A stretch of DNA of 48,775 bases from Betaproteobacteria bacterium (GTDB lineage: Bacteria > Pseudomonadota > Gammaproteobacteria > Burkholderiales > Burkholderiaceae_D). The notes below the pieces were generated by a model. It saw nothing but the letters and a program-made list of their open reading frames with translations. It ran no database searches and was not told the DNA's origin. The stretch is taken from assembly GCA_025356395.1 (NCBI GenBank), contig JANXTA010000092.1, forward strand, positions 1 to 48,775, read 5' to 3'. The translations under genes and the position numbers were made by a program. Of this stretch, positions 8,770 through 19,000 are shown in pieces (the stretch's first letter is position 1; every line of letters begins with the position of its first letter).

Positions 8770-9714
8770 TCAACGGCCCAGTTTCAGCGACCAGTACTGC
8801 CCCACCAGGTCCTTGCCGAACGACCGGTGCGCCTCGCTGCGCTCGAGCGTGAAGCCGGCCGCCTGGTAGATCTTGCGGGCCGAGCCGAGGATGTCGTTGG
8901 TCCACAGGACCACGGTCCGATAGCCTTTTGCCTTCGCGAACCCGATGCACGCTTCGACCAGTCGCGCCCCGATGCCGAGCCCGCGGCCAGACGGTTCCAC
9001 GAAGAGCATCCGCAGTTGAGCGACACGGGCGCTCTTGCGAACGAGGAACACCGATCCCGCGACGTCGCCGTCGCGCTCGGCGATCCAGCAGTGCTCGAAC
9101 GCCGGATCGAAATGCTTGATGAAGGCGGCGGCGATCTCGGCGAGCATGCCTTCGAAGCGCGTGTCCCAGCCGAACTCCTCGGCATAGAGCACGGCTTGGC
9201 GATGGATGACCCAGCCGATGTCGCCAACCTTGTGATCGCGAATCAGATACGACGCCGCGACTTCGGGCTCCAGCACGCCATGGATCGCCCGCATCGAACG
9301 CAGCAGCACATGGCGGCGGTCGTGAGGCACGTCTTCGAGCAGCGCGCCGATCTGCGTGCGCATCGCATTCTCGATCGGCGTGAAGACCTTGATGCCCTTG
9401 GCCGTCAGCGTCAGCAGGCTCTGCCGCCCATCGAGCGGCGACGGCGTCTTCTTTACGAGACCGTCGGCGTGGAGCTTCGTGACCAGTCGGCTGACATAAC
9501 CGAGGTCAAGATCGAGCGAACGCGCCAGCTCGCTCGCGCTGCGGCCGGGTATCGCCGCCAGCTCGTACATCACGCGGACTTCCGGCAACGAGTGGCGACT
9601 GTCGTGCAGGCCGCTGCCGAGCAGACCCAGGCGCCGCGTGTACAAACGATTGAAGGCCCGAACCGATTCGATCGACTCGCTGTCGACGTGACGATGGACT
9701 GGAATGGCGCTCAT
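8770..9714 (-). CDS. MarR-type regulator fused to a GNAT acetyltransferase
   Basis: Two-domain cytosolic protein of 314 residues. Residues 1–145 form a MarR-type winged helix: GRSASELARSLDLDLGYVSRLVTKL is the recognition region and SPLDGRQSLLTLTAKG the wing. Residues 160–314 form an N-acetyltransferase: the acetyl-CoA loop reads GRGLGIGARLVEACIGFAKA, followed by TVVLWTNDILGSARKIYQAAGF. This fusion is a known family of unknown substrate. A 5-5-5 inverted repeat lies 19–33 bases before the ATG and could be its own operator. It converges with the PcaB-like gene and is preceded by pbpC on the same strand. Confidence 0.9.
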   Translation of the reverse strand: MSAIPVHRHVDSESIESVRAFNRLYTRRLGLLGSGLHDSRHSLPEVRVMYELAAIPGRSASELARSLDLDLGYVSRLVTKLHADGLVKKTPSPLDGRQSLLTLTAKGIKVFTPIENAMRTQIGALLEDVPHDRRHVLLRSMRAIHGVLEPEVAASYLIRDHKVGDIGWVIHRQAVLYAEEFGWDTRFEGMLAEIAAAFIKHFDPAFEHCWIAERDGDVAGSVFLVRKSARVAQLRMLFVEPSGRGLGIGARLVEACIGFAKAKGYRTVVLWTNDILGSARKIYQAAGFTLERSEAHRSFGKDLVGQYWSLKLGR

Positions 9715-9732
9715 GGCCGGCTCCCGGATATA

Positions 9733-9747
9733 CTTGCTTCTGGCAAG
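9733..9747. promoter_or_regulatory. Inverted repeat, candidate operator of the MarR–GNAT gene
   Basis: Perfect repeat CTTGC-N5-GCAAG, flanked on both sides by TATA tracts (ATATA before, TTATA after), so the dyad extends imperfectly to about 27 bases. It is 19 bases upstream of the MarR–GNAT start and overlaps the likely promoter. MarR proteins commonly bind dyads of this size and regulate themselves; binding here is inference. Confidence 0.45.
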
Positions 9748-9784
9748 CTTATACCAGCCGACGGCAAGGATCGATGAATTGGCC

Positions 9785-12067
9785 CTACTTCGGCACCCGG
9801 TTCGCCACCATCGGACGAACGTCGGCGCCGCGCACTTCGAACGTCACCCGGTCGACCGGCGTGCGTTGCGCGTCCAGCCACTCGAGCGTGTGCCGGCCCG
9901 GCCACACCGGCCATTCGAAGCGAGACCCACGGCCCACGACGCGACCGTCGAGGCGCCACTGCCCGGTTCCGCTGGCCGTCTCGAAGGTCATGCGCTGACG
10001 TTGCGGCGGGATGTCGGGATCGATCGCCAGGACCGTCCCGTCGACCGGCTGCCGGATCGTGCCGTTGCCCTGGCCGGGCCTGGCGCTGGTGGTCGCTGAC
10101 AGCGCTGCGCTGCGCACCATGCGCGACGACTCCGTCCCTTCGAGGAACAGTTCGGTGCGCGCCGCTTCCAGATGCCCTTCGAAGTTGATGTCGCGTCTCA
10201 CCACGCGCAGCGCCTGGAGATCACCATCGACCGGCATCGCGTTCGACGACCGGACGTCCTGCTTCGCGAGATAGTCGATCAACGCCTGCCAGACCGGCGC
10301 CGCGCCGGTCGTGCCCGACACGTCCCACATCGACGCGCCGCTCGAGTTGCCGACCCACACGCCGACCGTGTAGCGGCGCATGAACCCGATACACCAGTTG
10401 TCGCGCATGTCCTTGCTCGTCCCCGTCTTGACCGCGGACCAGCGGCGGGTCGACAGCACGCTGTCCATGCCGAAGGTGGTCGTGCGTGCATCGCGATCCG
10501 ACAGGATGTCGCCGACGATCAGCGACGCGCCTCCGTCCATCGCCGCTCGCGGGGCGACCCTGGGCGACGCCGCGTTCGTGACGATGACGCCGAAAGCGCC
10601 GCGGTTGCCCAAGGCACGATAGGCGTTGGTCAGGTCGGCGAGCGTCACTTCGGCCGACCCCAGCGCGAGCGAGTAGCCGTAGTAGTCGCCCGATTCGCGC
10701 AACGTCGAGAAGCCGAGCGATCGCAGCCGCTGGTGGAAGCGTTCTGGCGCGACCATCACCAGCGTTCGCACAGCGGGCACGTTGAGCGACGACGCGAGCG
10801 CGGTCCGGACGCTGATCGGTCCCTTGAAGTCGTGGTCGTAGTTCTGCGGGATGTAGAGGCCGCTGGCGGTCGCGAGGTTGACCGGTGAATCGTCGAGGAC
10901 CGACGCCGCCGTCAGCCAGCGCTTCTCGATCGCGAGCTCGTAGAGGAAGGGCTTGAGCGTCGAGCCCGCCTGTCGCGGTGCGAGGACGTGGTCGACCTCG
11001 GCCGCGTCTGACAGCCCGCCCGAAGAACCGACCCAGGCGAGCACCTCGCCGGTCGCGTTGTCGAGTACGAGGACGGCGCCGTCCTCGACGTTGCGATCGG
11101 CGAGTTCCGCGAGGTGGCTGCGCAGGGTGGCGCGGGCGAAGCGCTGCAGACGGGCATCGAGAGTCGTGATGATCGGTGCGCCCACCGCGGTCGCCACGCG
11201 ACGATCAGCTGGCGCCTTCTTCTGCTCGCGCAGCACGGCGCGGGCGAACTGCGGAGCGAGCTGGGGATCGCTGTCCAGGCGGGGCGCCGCCTTGCGGGCC
11301 AGGACCAGCGCCGTGTATTCGGGCAGGCCGCGGCACTCATCCGCCAGCGCTTCGGCCCGAAGGATCGCGCACGCGCGTTCGGCGACCCGCGCCGACGACG
11401 CGTTCGGCGCACGCACGAGCGCCGCCGTGATGGCCGCCTCGCGCGCATCGAGACCACTGGGATATTTTTCGAACAGGGTCGCCGACAGCGCGGCGACGCC
11501 GACGATTTCGCCGCGATAGCCGACCAGGTTCAGATAGGCCTCGAGGATCTGGTCCTTCTTCCAGTCGTGTTCGAGGACGAGGGCGGTCGCGGCCTGCGAC
11601 AGCTTCTGCCCGATCGAGCGACCCCGACTGGCCGCGCGCAGGTCGCCGTCAAGAAGCCCCGCGAGCTGCATCGTGATGGTCGAGGCGCCACGGGTCCGCG
11701 TGTTCCACAAGTTGCCCCAGGCGGCTGATCCAACCGCTTTCCAGTCGACGCCGGCGTGCTCGTAGAAGCGCTGGTCTTCGGAGAGGACGAGCGCGATGCG
11801 CAGCGCGGGCGAGACCTCGGACAACGAGGTCCAGGGCAGCTTGCGGACGGAAGGGTCGGTGCGCAGGACCTGGATGACTTCGCCGTGGCGGTCGGTGAAG
11901 GGGGTCTCGCTGGTGCGGTAGGCGTTCAGGACTTCCGTGTAACTGGGCGTCGCTGCCGAAGCCGCCAAACATGAGCACAACATCGCTGCCGCGAATACAG
12001 CGCCGACTCTGCCGCTTCCGCTCGCACGCCCGGATACCGCTGCAAACTTGTCACCCGTCTGGAGCAT
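9785..12067 (-). CDS. pbpC: Penicillin-binding protein 1C
   Basis: Bifunctional periplasmic peptidoglycan synthase of 760 residues, anchored by an N-terminal signal/anchor (residues about 20–40, ending LCSCLAASAA). The glycosyltransferase (GT51) domain has catalytic E97 in SEDQRFYEHAGVDW, then GASTITMQLAGLL and KDQILEAYLN. The transpeptidase domain has S369 in GSTLKPFLYEL, SSLN and KTGTSKD. A C-terminal beta domain of about 90 residues is the PBP1C-specific BiPBP_C domain. The ATG at 12067 gives the usual length. In many proteobacteria pbpC follows the alpha-2-macroglobulin gene directly; here about 970 bases with a plus-strand module separate them. Confidence 0.95.
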   Translation of the reverse strand: MLQTGDKFAAVSGRASGSGRVGAVFAAAMLCSCLAASAATPSYTEVLNAYRTSETPFTDRHGEVIQVLRTDPSVRKLPWTSLSEVSPALRIALVLSEDQRFYEHAGVDWKAVGSAAWGNLWNTRTRGASTITMQLAGLLDGDLRAASRGRSIGQKLSQAATALVLEHDWKKDQILEAYLNLVGYRGEIVGVAALSATLFEKYPSGLDAREAAITAALVRAPNASSARVAERACAILRAEALADECRGLPEYTALVLARKAAPRLDSDPQLAPQFARAVLREQKKAPADRRVATAVGAPIITTLDARLQRFARATLRSHLAELADRNVEDGAVLVLDNATGEVLAWVGSSGGLSDAAEVDHVLAPRQAGSTLKPFLYELAIEKRWLTAASVLDDSPVNLATASGLYIPQNYDHDFKGPISVRTALASSLNVPAVRTLVMVAPERFHQRLRSLGFSTLRESGDYYGYSLALGSAEVTLADLTNAYRALGNRGAFGVIVTNAASPRVAPRAAMDGGASLIVGDILSDRDARTTTFGMDSVLSTRRWSAVKTGTSKDMRDNWCIGFMRRYTVGVWVGNSSGASMWDVSGTTGAAPVWQALIDYLAKQDVRSSNAMPVDGDLQALRVVRRDINFEGHLEAARTELFLEGTESSRMVRSAALSATTSARPGQGNGTIRQPVDGTVLAIDPDIPPQRQRMTFETASGTGQWRLDGRVVGRGSRFEWPVWPGRHTLEWLDAQRTPVDRVTFEVRGADVRPMVANRVPK

Positions 12068-12295
12068 GGCTCTTCCGTGTAGTGTCTTGTTCAATCGGAC
12101 GGCACTGGCGATCAGGCATTCGAAACTCTCACATGTCACGCGAACGAACGACGACACCGACAGCACCTACGCCTATCGTCAGTGAAGGCATTCAGCTTCG
12201 ATCTGCACATCGATCAAGGTTGTTACCGCCTCCCTGCGGTGACACGTTGGAAATGCCAACCGTCGCCGTGCCCTCATCGCTTTCAGGAGCTCGAC

Positions 12296-12469
12296 ATGCA
12301 GGAAATCACTATGCAAGACACAGAATCCGTTGGTGGAGCTGGAGCAATCCTCAACGACTTTCTTGGAAAACTCGCCACGATGATTGGCGATCAGGTCATG
12401 GCTGGAAACGTCGATTACGCGGGCATGGCGGAAGAACAGGGCCACTACTACAACATGGTCGGCGCTTGA
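12296..12469 (+). CDS. Small double-glycine leader peptide (putative bacteriocin/RiPP precursor)
   Basis: A 57-residue ORF with a very good ribosome site (AGGAG, 6 bases before the ATG at 12296). Residues 1–14, MQEITMQDTESVGG, match the double-glycine leader pattern: hydrophobic and acidic residues at the spacing of M-x-E-L…V-x-G-G. Such leaders are normally cut and exported by C39-peptidase ABC transporters. The predicted mature part is 43 residues, begins AGAILNDFLGKLATMIGD, contains several Gly and ends in an HYYNMVGA tail; it has no Cys. Class II bacteriocin or microcin precursors look like this. Function is inference; no exporter is in the window. The CPBP gene follows 40 bases later. 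Confidence 0.65.
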   Translation: MQEITMQDTESVGGAGAILNDFLGKLATMIGDQVMAGNVDYAGMAEEQGHYYNMVGA

Positions 12470-12478
12470 TCAAGAAAA

Positions 12479-12495
12479 GGGGGCTGGCCGCCCCC
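12479..12495 (+). other. Hairpin between the GG peptide and CPBP genes
   Basis: A 6-bp stem GGGGGC/GCCCCC with a TGGCC loop starts 9 bases after the peptide stop and ends 4 bases before the GAGGTG ribosome site of the CPBP gene. No T-run follows, so it is not a classic terminator. It could stabilise the peptide mRNA 3' end or lower translation of the second gene, a common arrangement between small-peptide and partner genes. Confidence 0.5.
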
Positions 12496-12509
12496 TCACG
12501 AGGTGAACG

Positions 12510-13004
12510 ATGTTCGCATCGTGGGCGCTCAATGCCTTTGCATTCGTGTTCGACAAGCGCTACGGAACACTTGCGTACATTTTCAAGACCACGTTCCTTT
12601 CGCTGAGCATCGTTTTCGCGCTGTTGATTCCAATTGGACTGATCAAGTTCGGCTTGCTCCACGAAGAGGCGAACAAGCTGGCTCCGCCTACGGTCGTCGG
12701 CTTGTTGGTCATTACGCCGATCTTCGAAAACCTGATCTTCATCGGACTTATCGAGTTCATGCTGGCTTTCGAGCTTCGGGTTGTCACCATGGTCGTTGTC
12801 GTTGCCCTTCTATCGGCACTCGCCCACGGCTTGGCTGCCGACTGGCGGGCGCTTAGCGGCCTGGTTGGATTTGCAACGATGAGCTACGCGTACCTGAATT
12901 GGTCCGAATGTCCTTTCTACAAGCGCTACGCGATCACGGTTGGACAGCACATCCTTTTCAACACGCCCGGTGCCATCCTCATCCTGACGAAGGCCGTCGA
13001 CTGA
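12510..13004 (+). CDS. CPBP-family intramembrane protein (putative immunity protein or peptide-processing protease)
   Basis: Integral membrane protein of 164 residues with about four to five hydrophobic helices. It keeps the core polar residues of CPBP (CAAX/Abi) intramembrane proteases: E73 in TPIFENLIFIG (the usual second Glu is Asn and the Arg is Ile), H106 in LLSALAHG, and H146-x3-N150 in VGQHILFN. Some CPBP proteins protect bacteriocin producers (PlnI group); others process peptides. The position right behind a GG-leader peptide suggests one of these jobs. GAGGTG stands 4 bases before the ATG. Codon use is AT-richer than in neighbours (bases 12541–12600 are 28/60 GC), a sign of transfer. 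It converges with the macroglobulin gene. Confidence 0.75.
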   Translation: MFASWALNAFAFVFDKRYGTLAYIFKTTFLSLSIVFALLIPIGLIKFGLLHEEANKLAPPTVVGLLVITPIFENLIFIGLIEFMLAFELRVVTMVVVVALLSALAHGLAADWRALSGLVGFATMSYAYLNWSECPFYKRYAITVGQHILFNTPGAILILTKAVD

Positions 13005-13038
13005 TGAATAGCTTGTTGGTGAAAGCGGTCGAAGAACC

Positions 13039-16000
13039 TCACGGCCCCACCTCCACCATCCCATTCGGCACTTCCCCGTACATCTCCGGCGCATACATCG
13101 CCTCCACGCGCGTCGGGGGCAGGCCGAACTTGCCGCCGTTGTTGAGGCGCACCGTGTACTCGGTCGTGAATTTGCCCTTAGGCACGTAGCGGTAGTAGCT
13201 GCGGTACGCCTCGAAGGTCTTCTCCTCATAGGCCGGCCACACCCAGCCCTGGCGTTGCTCGCCGGCGGCCGCGAGTTGCGAGTCGCGGCCCAGACCGGTG
13301 CCGAGGACCGTGGCACCGCCGGGGATCGGGTCCGACAACACGACCCAGCTCATGTCGGTCTGCGCGTCGACCTCCACCGTGATGCGCAGCACGTCCCCGC
13401 GCGAGTACACGCCTTTCACCCTCTGCTCGATCGGCAAGATGGTTCGCGTGATGCGATAGCCGGACGTGAACGGCGCCTTGAGCGGCACGGCCGCGAGACT
13501 CTGCACGGTCAACCACGGCTTGCCGCCGCCGTCCTGCGTCACCACCAGGTTGTTGCGGACCGGCGTCACGTCGCGCGCCGTGTCCTTCGTCGGCCAAGGC
13601 AGCAGCAGGCTTCCCCCTTGCGGCTTTTCGGTCCACGACAGGGCCGCCGTCGGTCCGTAGGCCACGACCGCGCGCGTCGTCCCGGTCGGATTGCCGTCGC
13701 GTTCGAAGCGTTTCGAGAACGCGTTGACGGCGAGCGTGCCCCACAGGTTCGCCGTCGTCGTCAGCCAGTGGCCCTGGCGCTGCCGCTGCAGCGCGCCGAA
13801 TACCAGCCGTGGCGCATCGTCCTTCCACGCGGGATCGTCGAGAACCGTCAGCAGCAGCCTCGAAGCGTTGCCGTCGCCCGAAGCCATCATCCAGTACCAG
13901 AAGTCGTCCTTCTCGGTCGAGAAGTCGAGCCGCGTGCCTTGGTAATTCAGGCGCGAACGCAGCATCTGGTCGGCCTCGGCAAGCCGCTTGTCGCGCTCCG
14001 GAATCGTCGACATCCGCTTGAGGATGCCCATCCAGTCGAGCACCGCCGATGTCGGCCACTGGTTCGGCAACATCTGTAGCGACTGCAGCATCCGCGGGGT
14101 GGCCTTGCCGTCGCGGGTCAGCGCGTCGATTGCGGCCAGCTTGCGCACATCCAGCTGGCGCTGGGCATCGCTGGCGAACGGACTCCACACGTCGCGCTTT
14201 AGCCGCCCCTCGACGAACGCGACCAGTCCGCTCTGCATCCTCGCACGCGTCGTGTCGGGGATGCCGTACTTGCCGAATGCGCTCGCCTCGGCGCTCGCGC
14301 TGAGCAGGTAGGCGGTCAGCACGTCGCTGCCCGAAGCCGGCTCGCCGGCGCGCGGCGGGTAGTACGCGGCGAGCCCGTCTTCGTCGAGATAGAGCGGAAG
14401 TTGCCGCGCGACCTCGTCCCAGCGCTTTTCGTTCAGCGTACCGATCGCGATCGACGCCTTCTGCTCGAGACAGTTGTAGGGATAGCGGTTGAACCAGTCG
14501 AGTACGCCCGGCAACCCATCCGACAGTTTCGGCTTCAACCCGATCGACAGACCGCCGCGCAACACGCCATCGGCGCCGGCAACGGCATCGGCCGGAGCCG
14601 CGACCGGCAGCGTGAAGCTGCGATCGACCTGAGAGAGCGTCGCCTGCTGGACCGTCACGGGGATGGCCGCCGTCACTTGCTGGGGCACGGTGATGCTGTC
14701 GTTCGCCGAAGCCGCTTTCGCGGTGATCGTCCAGAGCGTCGAACGGACGTGATCGGGCGCGACTACCGACCATTCGACGGGCTGCGAGGACTCGGCATCG
14801 ACATGGATCCGCTGCGACGGCAAGCGATCGGCCGCCGCCTCCCCGGCCGCCTTCCGCAGCACATCGAAGGTCAACGGCGTCTGCGCAGCGGCGACCTCCA
14901 CGTCCATCGCCGCCTTCGTCGTGTTCCTCAACGTGATGCTTGCCTGATAACGATCGCCCTCGCGCACCAGCGGCGGCAGGCCGGACACGATCTGCAGGTC
15001 TTGCCTGGAACGGATGGTCACGCTGCCGGTGCCGAACAGGGCCGTCCCGGTGTCGGCGATCGCGACGATGCGGAACGCGGTCAGCGAGTCGTTGAGCGGC
15101 ACGTCGACCGTGGCGCTGCCGTTCGCGTCGAGCACGAGCGACGGCTTCCACAGCAGCAGCGTGTCGAACAGCTCGCGACTCGGGCTGAGACCACCGCCCC
15201 CGCCGGGTGGCGCGGCCTTGCGACCGTAGTGCCGCTTGCCCACGATCTGCATCTGCGCGGTCGCGGTCTCGATGCCGTAGCTGCGTTGGCGGATCATCGC
15301 GTCGAAGAGGTTCCAGCTCGCGTTGGGCATCAGTTCGAGCAAGGCCTCGTCGACCGCGGCGATGGCGACCTCGGTGCCGGCCGGTGCGGGCTTGCCGTCG
15401 GGCAGCGTGACGCGGACCGTGGCCTTCGCCGTCGTACGGATCGCGTAGTCGCTCTTGTCGGTGGTGACCGCCACCTTCAACTGGTGACCGGCCTTATCCA
15501 CCTTGATCGCCGCGATGCCGTACTTAAAAGCGGGCTTGCCGAGATCGACCATCGCCGTCGGCGGCTCGTACAACTTGCCCTCGTCGCGCCATGCCTTCCA
15601 CCAGTCGGTCGGTGACTTCCACCCCCACGTGAAGAACGAATACCAGGGCACGTCGCGGATGCGGCCACGCACCGCGAGAACCGACACGAAGACGTTGGGT
15701 GCCCAGTCGGCCTCGACCTTCACCGAGATCGTCGGATCGTCGCCATGCACCTCGACGACCTGTGTCGCGAGAATGCCGTCGCGCTCGATCGAGACCAGCG
15801 CGGTAGCAGCTCGGAACGGTATGCGGACCTGAAACTTCGCGATCTCGCCCGGCGCATACGACTTCTTCTCGGGCAGCACGTCGACCCGGTCCTGGTTCTC
15901 GCCACCGAACCACACCTCGGCCTCGCGCGTGACCCACACCGATGTGCTCGCCTCTGCCGCGTTACCCGCCGCGTCCTTCGCGCTCGCGACGAGCTCGACA

Positions 16001-19000
16001 TTGCCCGGCTCCGCAAGCGACGCGGTGCAGAACGCCAGGCCCTGCGCGTTCGACTTGCCGCTGCACAGGAGCCCCAGCTCCTTGCTCTCGCGCTGGTTGT
16101 CGTAGGCGTAGAAGCCGCCGACCATGCGCTTGCGGATCGACCGCACGTTGTGTGCGGTGCCATGCAGTTCGACGGACACGCCGGCCACCGGCCTGCCCGC
16201 GGTGTCGACCGTCACCAGCTTGATCTGCGTCTTGCCGCGCACCGAGACCCAGTCGTCGGCGCGTACACCGACCACGACCGCGGCCGGCCACAACGAGACG
16301 GTTCGCGACAGCGTCTGGATCTCGCCGTTAGGATCGGGATAGGTCGCCTCGACGACGAGGTCGCGCGGTGCATCGATGGCCGGCAGGTCCTTCAGGTCGA
16401 CCTGGCCTGCGCCGTTCTTGTCGAGCGTGACGGCGAGCTTGTCGGCCACGACCCGCTGGCCCGGCGTGCCGCGCGCGAAGCGCGGGCCGTCCTCAACGAA
16501 GTCCGCGTACGAGACGTTGCCGTCGTCGTCGCTGCGCTCGGCCCGCACGAAGCTGTAGCCCTCGTAGCCCGCGAACTGCGGGAAGCGCGGCTTGATGGCC
16601 GCGGAGACCCGGACCGGCAGCGCCGATGCCGAGCCGCCGTTGGTGTACGCGATCGCGACGTTGGCCGATAGCGCCGCCGGCCGCACGAGGTCACGCGATG
16701 CCTTCACGTCGCCGGCGACGACGTCGATGCTGCCGCGCATCACCGGCAGGCGGAACTCCTCGACGCGGAAGCTGCCGGTCTCGATGCGCCGGTCGCCGCG
16801 GACCAGCATGACCTGGTACATCCCGAGCTTCGCGTCGTCGGGCAGCTTGAAGGTGGTGTCGGCCGCGCGGCCGCCGTGCCACGCGAGGTCGAAGGTGTAT
16901 TTCTGGTCCGAGCCGACATGCGTGATCTCGACCGTCGTGGGGAGGTCTTTCGCGGAAGGCAACGACAGAGCCGCTAGGTCTTCGACGCGCAGATAGTGCT
17001 TCATCGACACGGTCTGCCCGGCCCGCAACAATGTGCGATCGAACACCGTGTGCGCGACCACGCGCTCGTGATCGTCGTCTCCGCCGCCGTAGTAGGACGA
17101 ACCGCCGGGCAGGTTGAAGCGCCAGCTCTCGATGCCTTCGTTCCAGCTCGACCACACGAATGCCAAGTCGGTCTTGCCGGCGTTCGGTCCCTCGGCAATC
17201 GGCTTGCGGGCACTGACGAAATACCCCGTCTGGCCGCCACTCTCCTCGCCGTCCTCGACCTGGCACGAACGGTCGTACGAGACCGGGAAGGCCTGCGCCA
17301 CGAACGCGAAGCCACGCGCGTCGGTCGTGCCACTCCACAACGGGTGGCCGGTGCAATCGGAGATCTGCACGGCCGCGCCGACGACCGGCTTCGCGCGGTC
17401 AAGCGTGGTGACCCACACGCCCGCGTTGGCGCGGCCGAACTTGACGTGGACGCCGAGGTTGGTGACCAGCGCCGTCGTGCGCACGTACATCGGCGCCGGC
17501 CTGCCCAGCAACGCAGCGCCGAGACGTTGCGACTCGACCTCGACGATGTGGAAGCCCGGCTCGGACAGCGGGATGCCGACCACTTCGAATGGGCGGGGAT
17601 CGTCGCTGCGAGCGCCGGGCAGCGCCAGGGACACAGCCTTGGGATCGCGCCTGAGCAGGCTCAGCTCGCGGGTCGGCACACGCGCCTCCTCGACCGCCTC
17701 GGCACGCGCCGCCTGCCGGTCGGTGCGCTTGTTGGTGCCCACGCGCTCGCGATCTCCCGCGGCCTTGATGTCGGCCGGCAGGTCCGCTGGATCGACCTGT
17801 GACTTCGCGATACTCGACTCGTGATACTTGCGCACACGCCGCTGCCACTCGATCAGCGCGGCATCACCCTGGTCGGCCGCGACGGTGACCGCGCGCACCA
17901 TGCCCTGCGACTTCGCGGCATCGACGACACCACTCGCCACATAGATGCCACGGATCGCGAGTGCCGCCTCCACATGCCGCACCGTCAACGGCAACACGGG
18001 ATCGGCGTTGAGTTCGAGGATGCCGAACGGCGACGCCGCGAACTTCGCCAACGGCGGCGCGACAGCGGTCTTCGACCTGAGCGGGAACAGCGACGCGTTG
18101 GTCAGCGGCCGACCCGCGTCATCGACCAGATCCTTCGGCGCTTCGACCGTCAGCTCCGCGTTCTCGGCGAACGGCGGCTTGAACTCGATCGCCGAGGTCG
18201 ATGCGCTGCGGTTGTCGGCGTCGAAGGTCGGATGGCGTTCGACGGTCTTGCCGGCGTCGACGTAGCTGAGCACGAAGCGCTCGGCCAGTGCGCGCGCGAC
18301 CGGTGACGTGAGTTCGACGCGGACCGGGCGAACCGGAGTGCAGGCCGCCTGCGCATTCTCGCGCTCGCAGGTGAAGCTGGCGGTGAAGTCGGCACGGACC
18401 TCAAAGGACAAGCGCCGCTCGCCCGTCGTGGCGATACCGCCGGGCGACGCGATACCGCGGCCCCACACGAGCGCGACCTTCGCGCTGTTCGGCAGGCGTC
18501 GGGTACAGGCCAGCATCGTCACCTGGTCGGCCCTGTTCCCCAACGAGAAGCGCTTCAGCAATTCGGCACGGTCCGGTCCGTCGACGAGTCGCACACCGAC
18601 GCGCTCGACGATTCCCGAGATCTCGCACCACGCGTTGGCCTGGACGCTCGCGGGCGTGACGGGTCCGTTGAGGACCAGCACGAAGACCTGCTCTTCGTCG
18701 ATGCCTGGACCGCCCTCGCCCGCGTAGGGGAAATTGCGGACGATGGCCGGCCCGCCGGTCGAAAACGTGAACGCGGTCTTGCCGCCGACGATCGCGCCGT
18801 CGCGCGACCTGAAGTCGAGCTTCGCGGTGAAGCTGCAGCGCGTACCAGGACCGACATCGTTGGTGAAGTCGTAGACCCAGGTGCGGTCGTTGACCCATCG
18901 GCCGGTACCTGTGGTCGCGCACTGGACATCGAAGGGCGCGTCCTTCTTCGCATCGCCGAAGTCGACCATCGCGTCGCTGAAGGTCGCACGCGCCTGGCGG

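Noticed and set aside
13226-15151. 641-codon minus-strand frame
   Set aside because: It is inside the alpha-2-macroglobulin gene in another frame and is Arg/Gly/Ala-rich without motifs.
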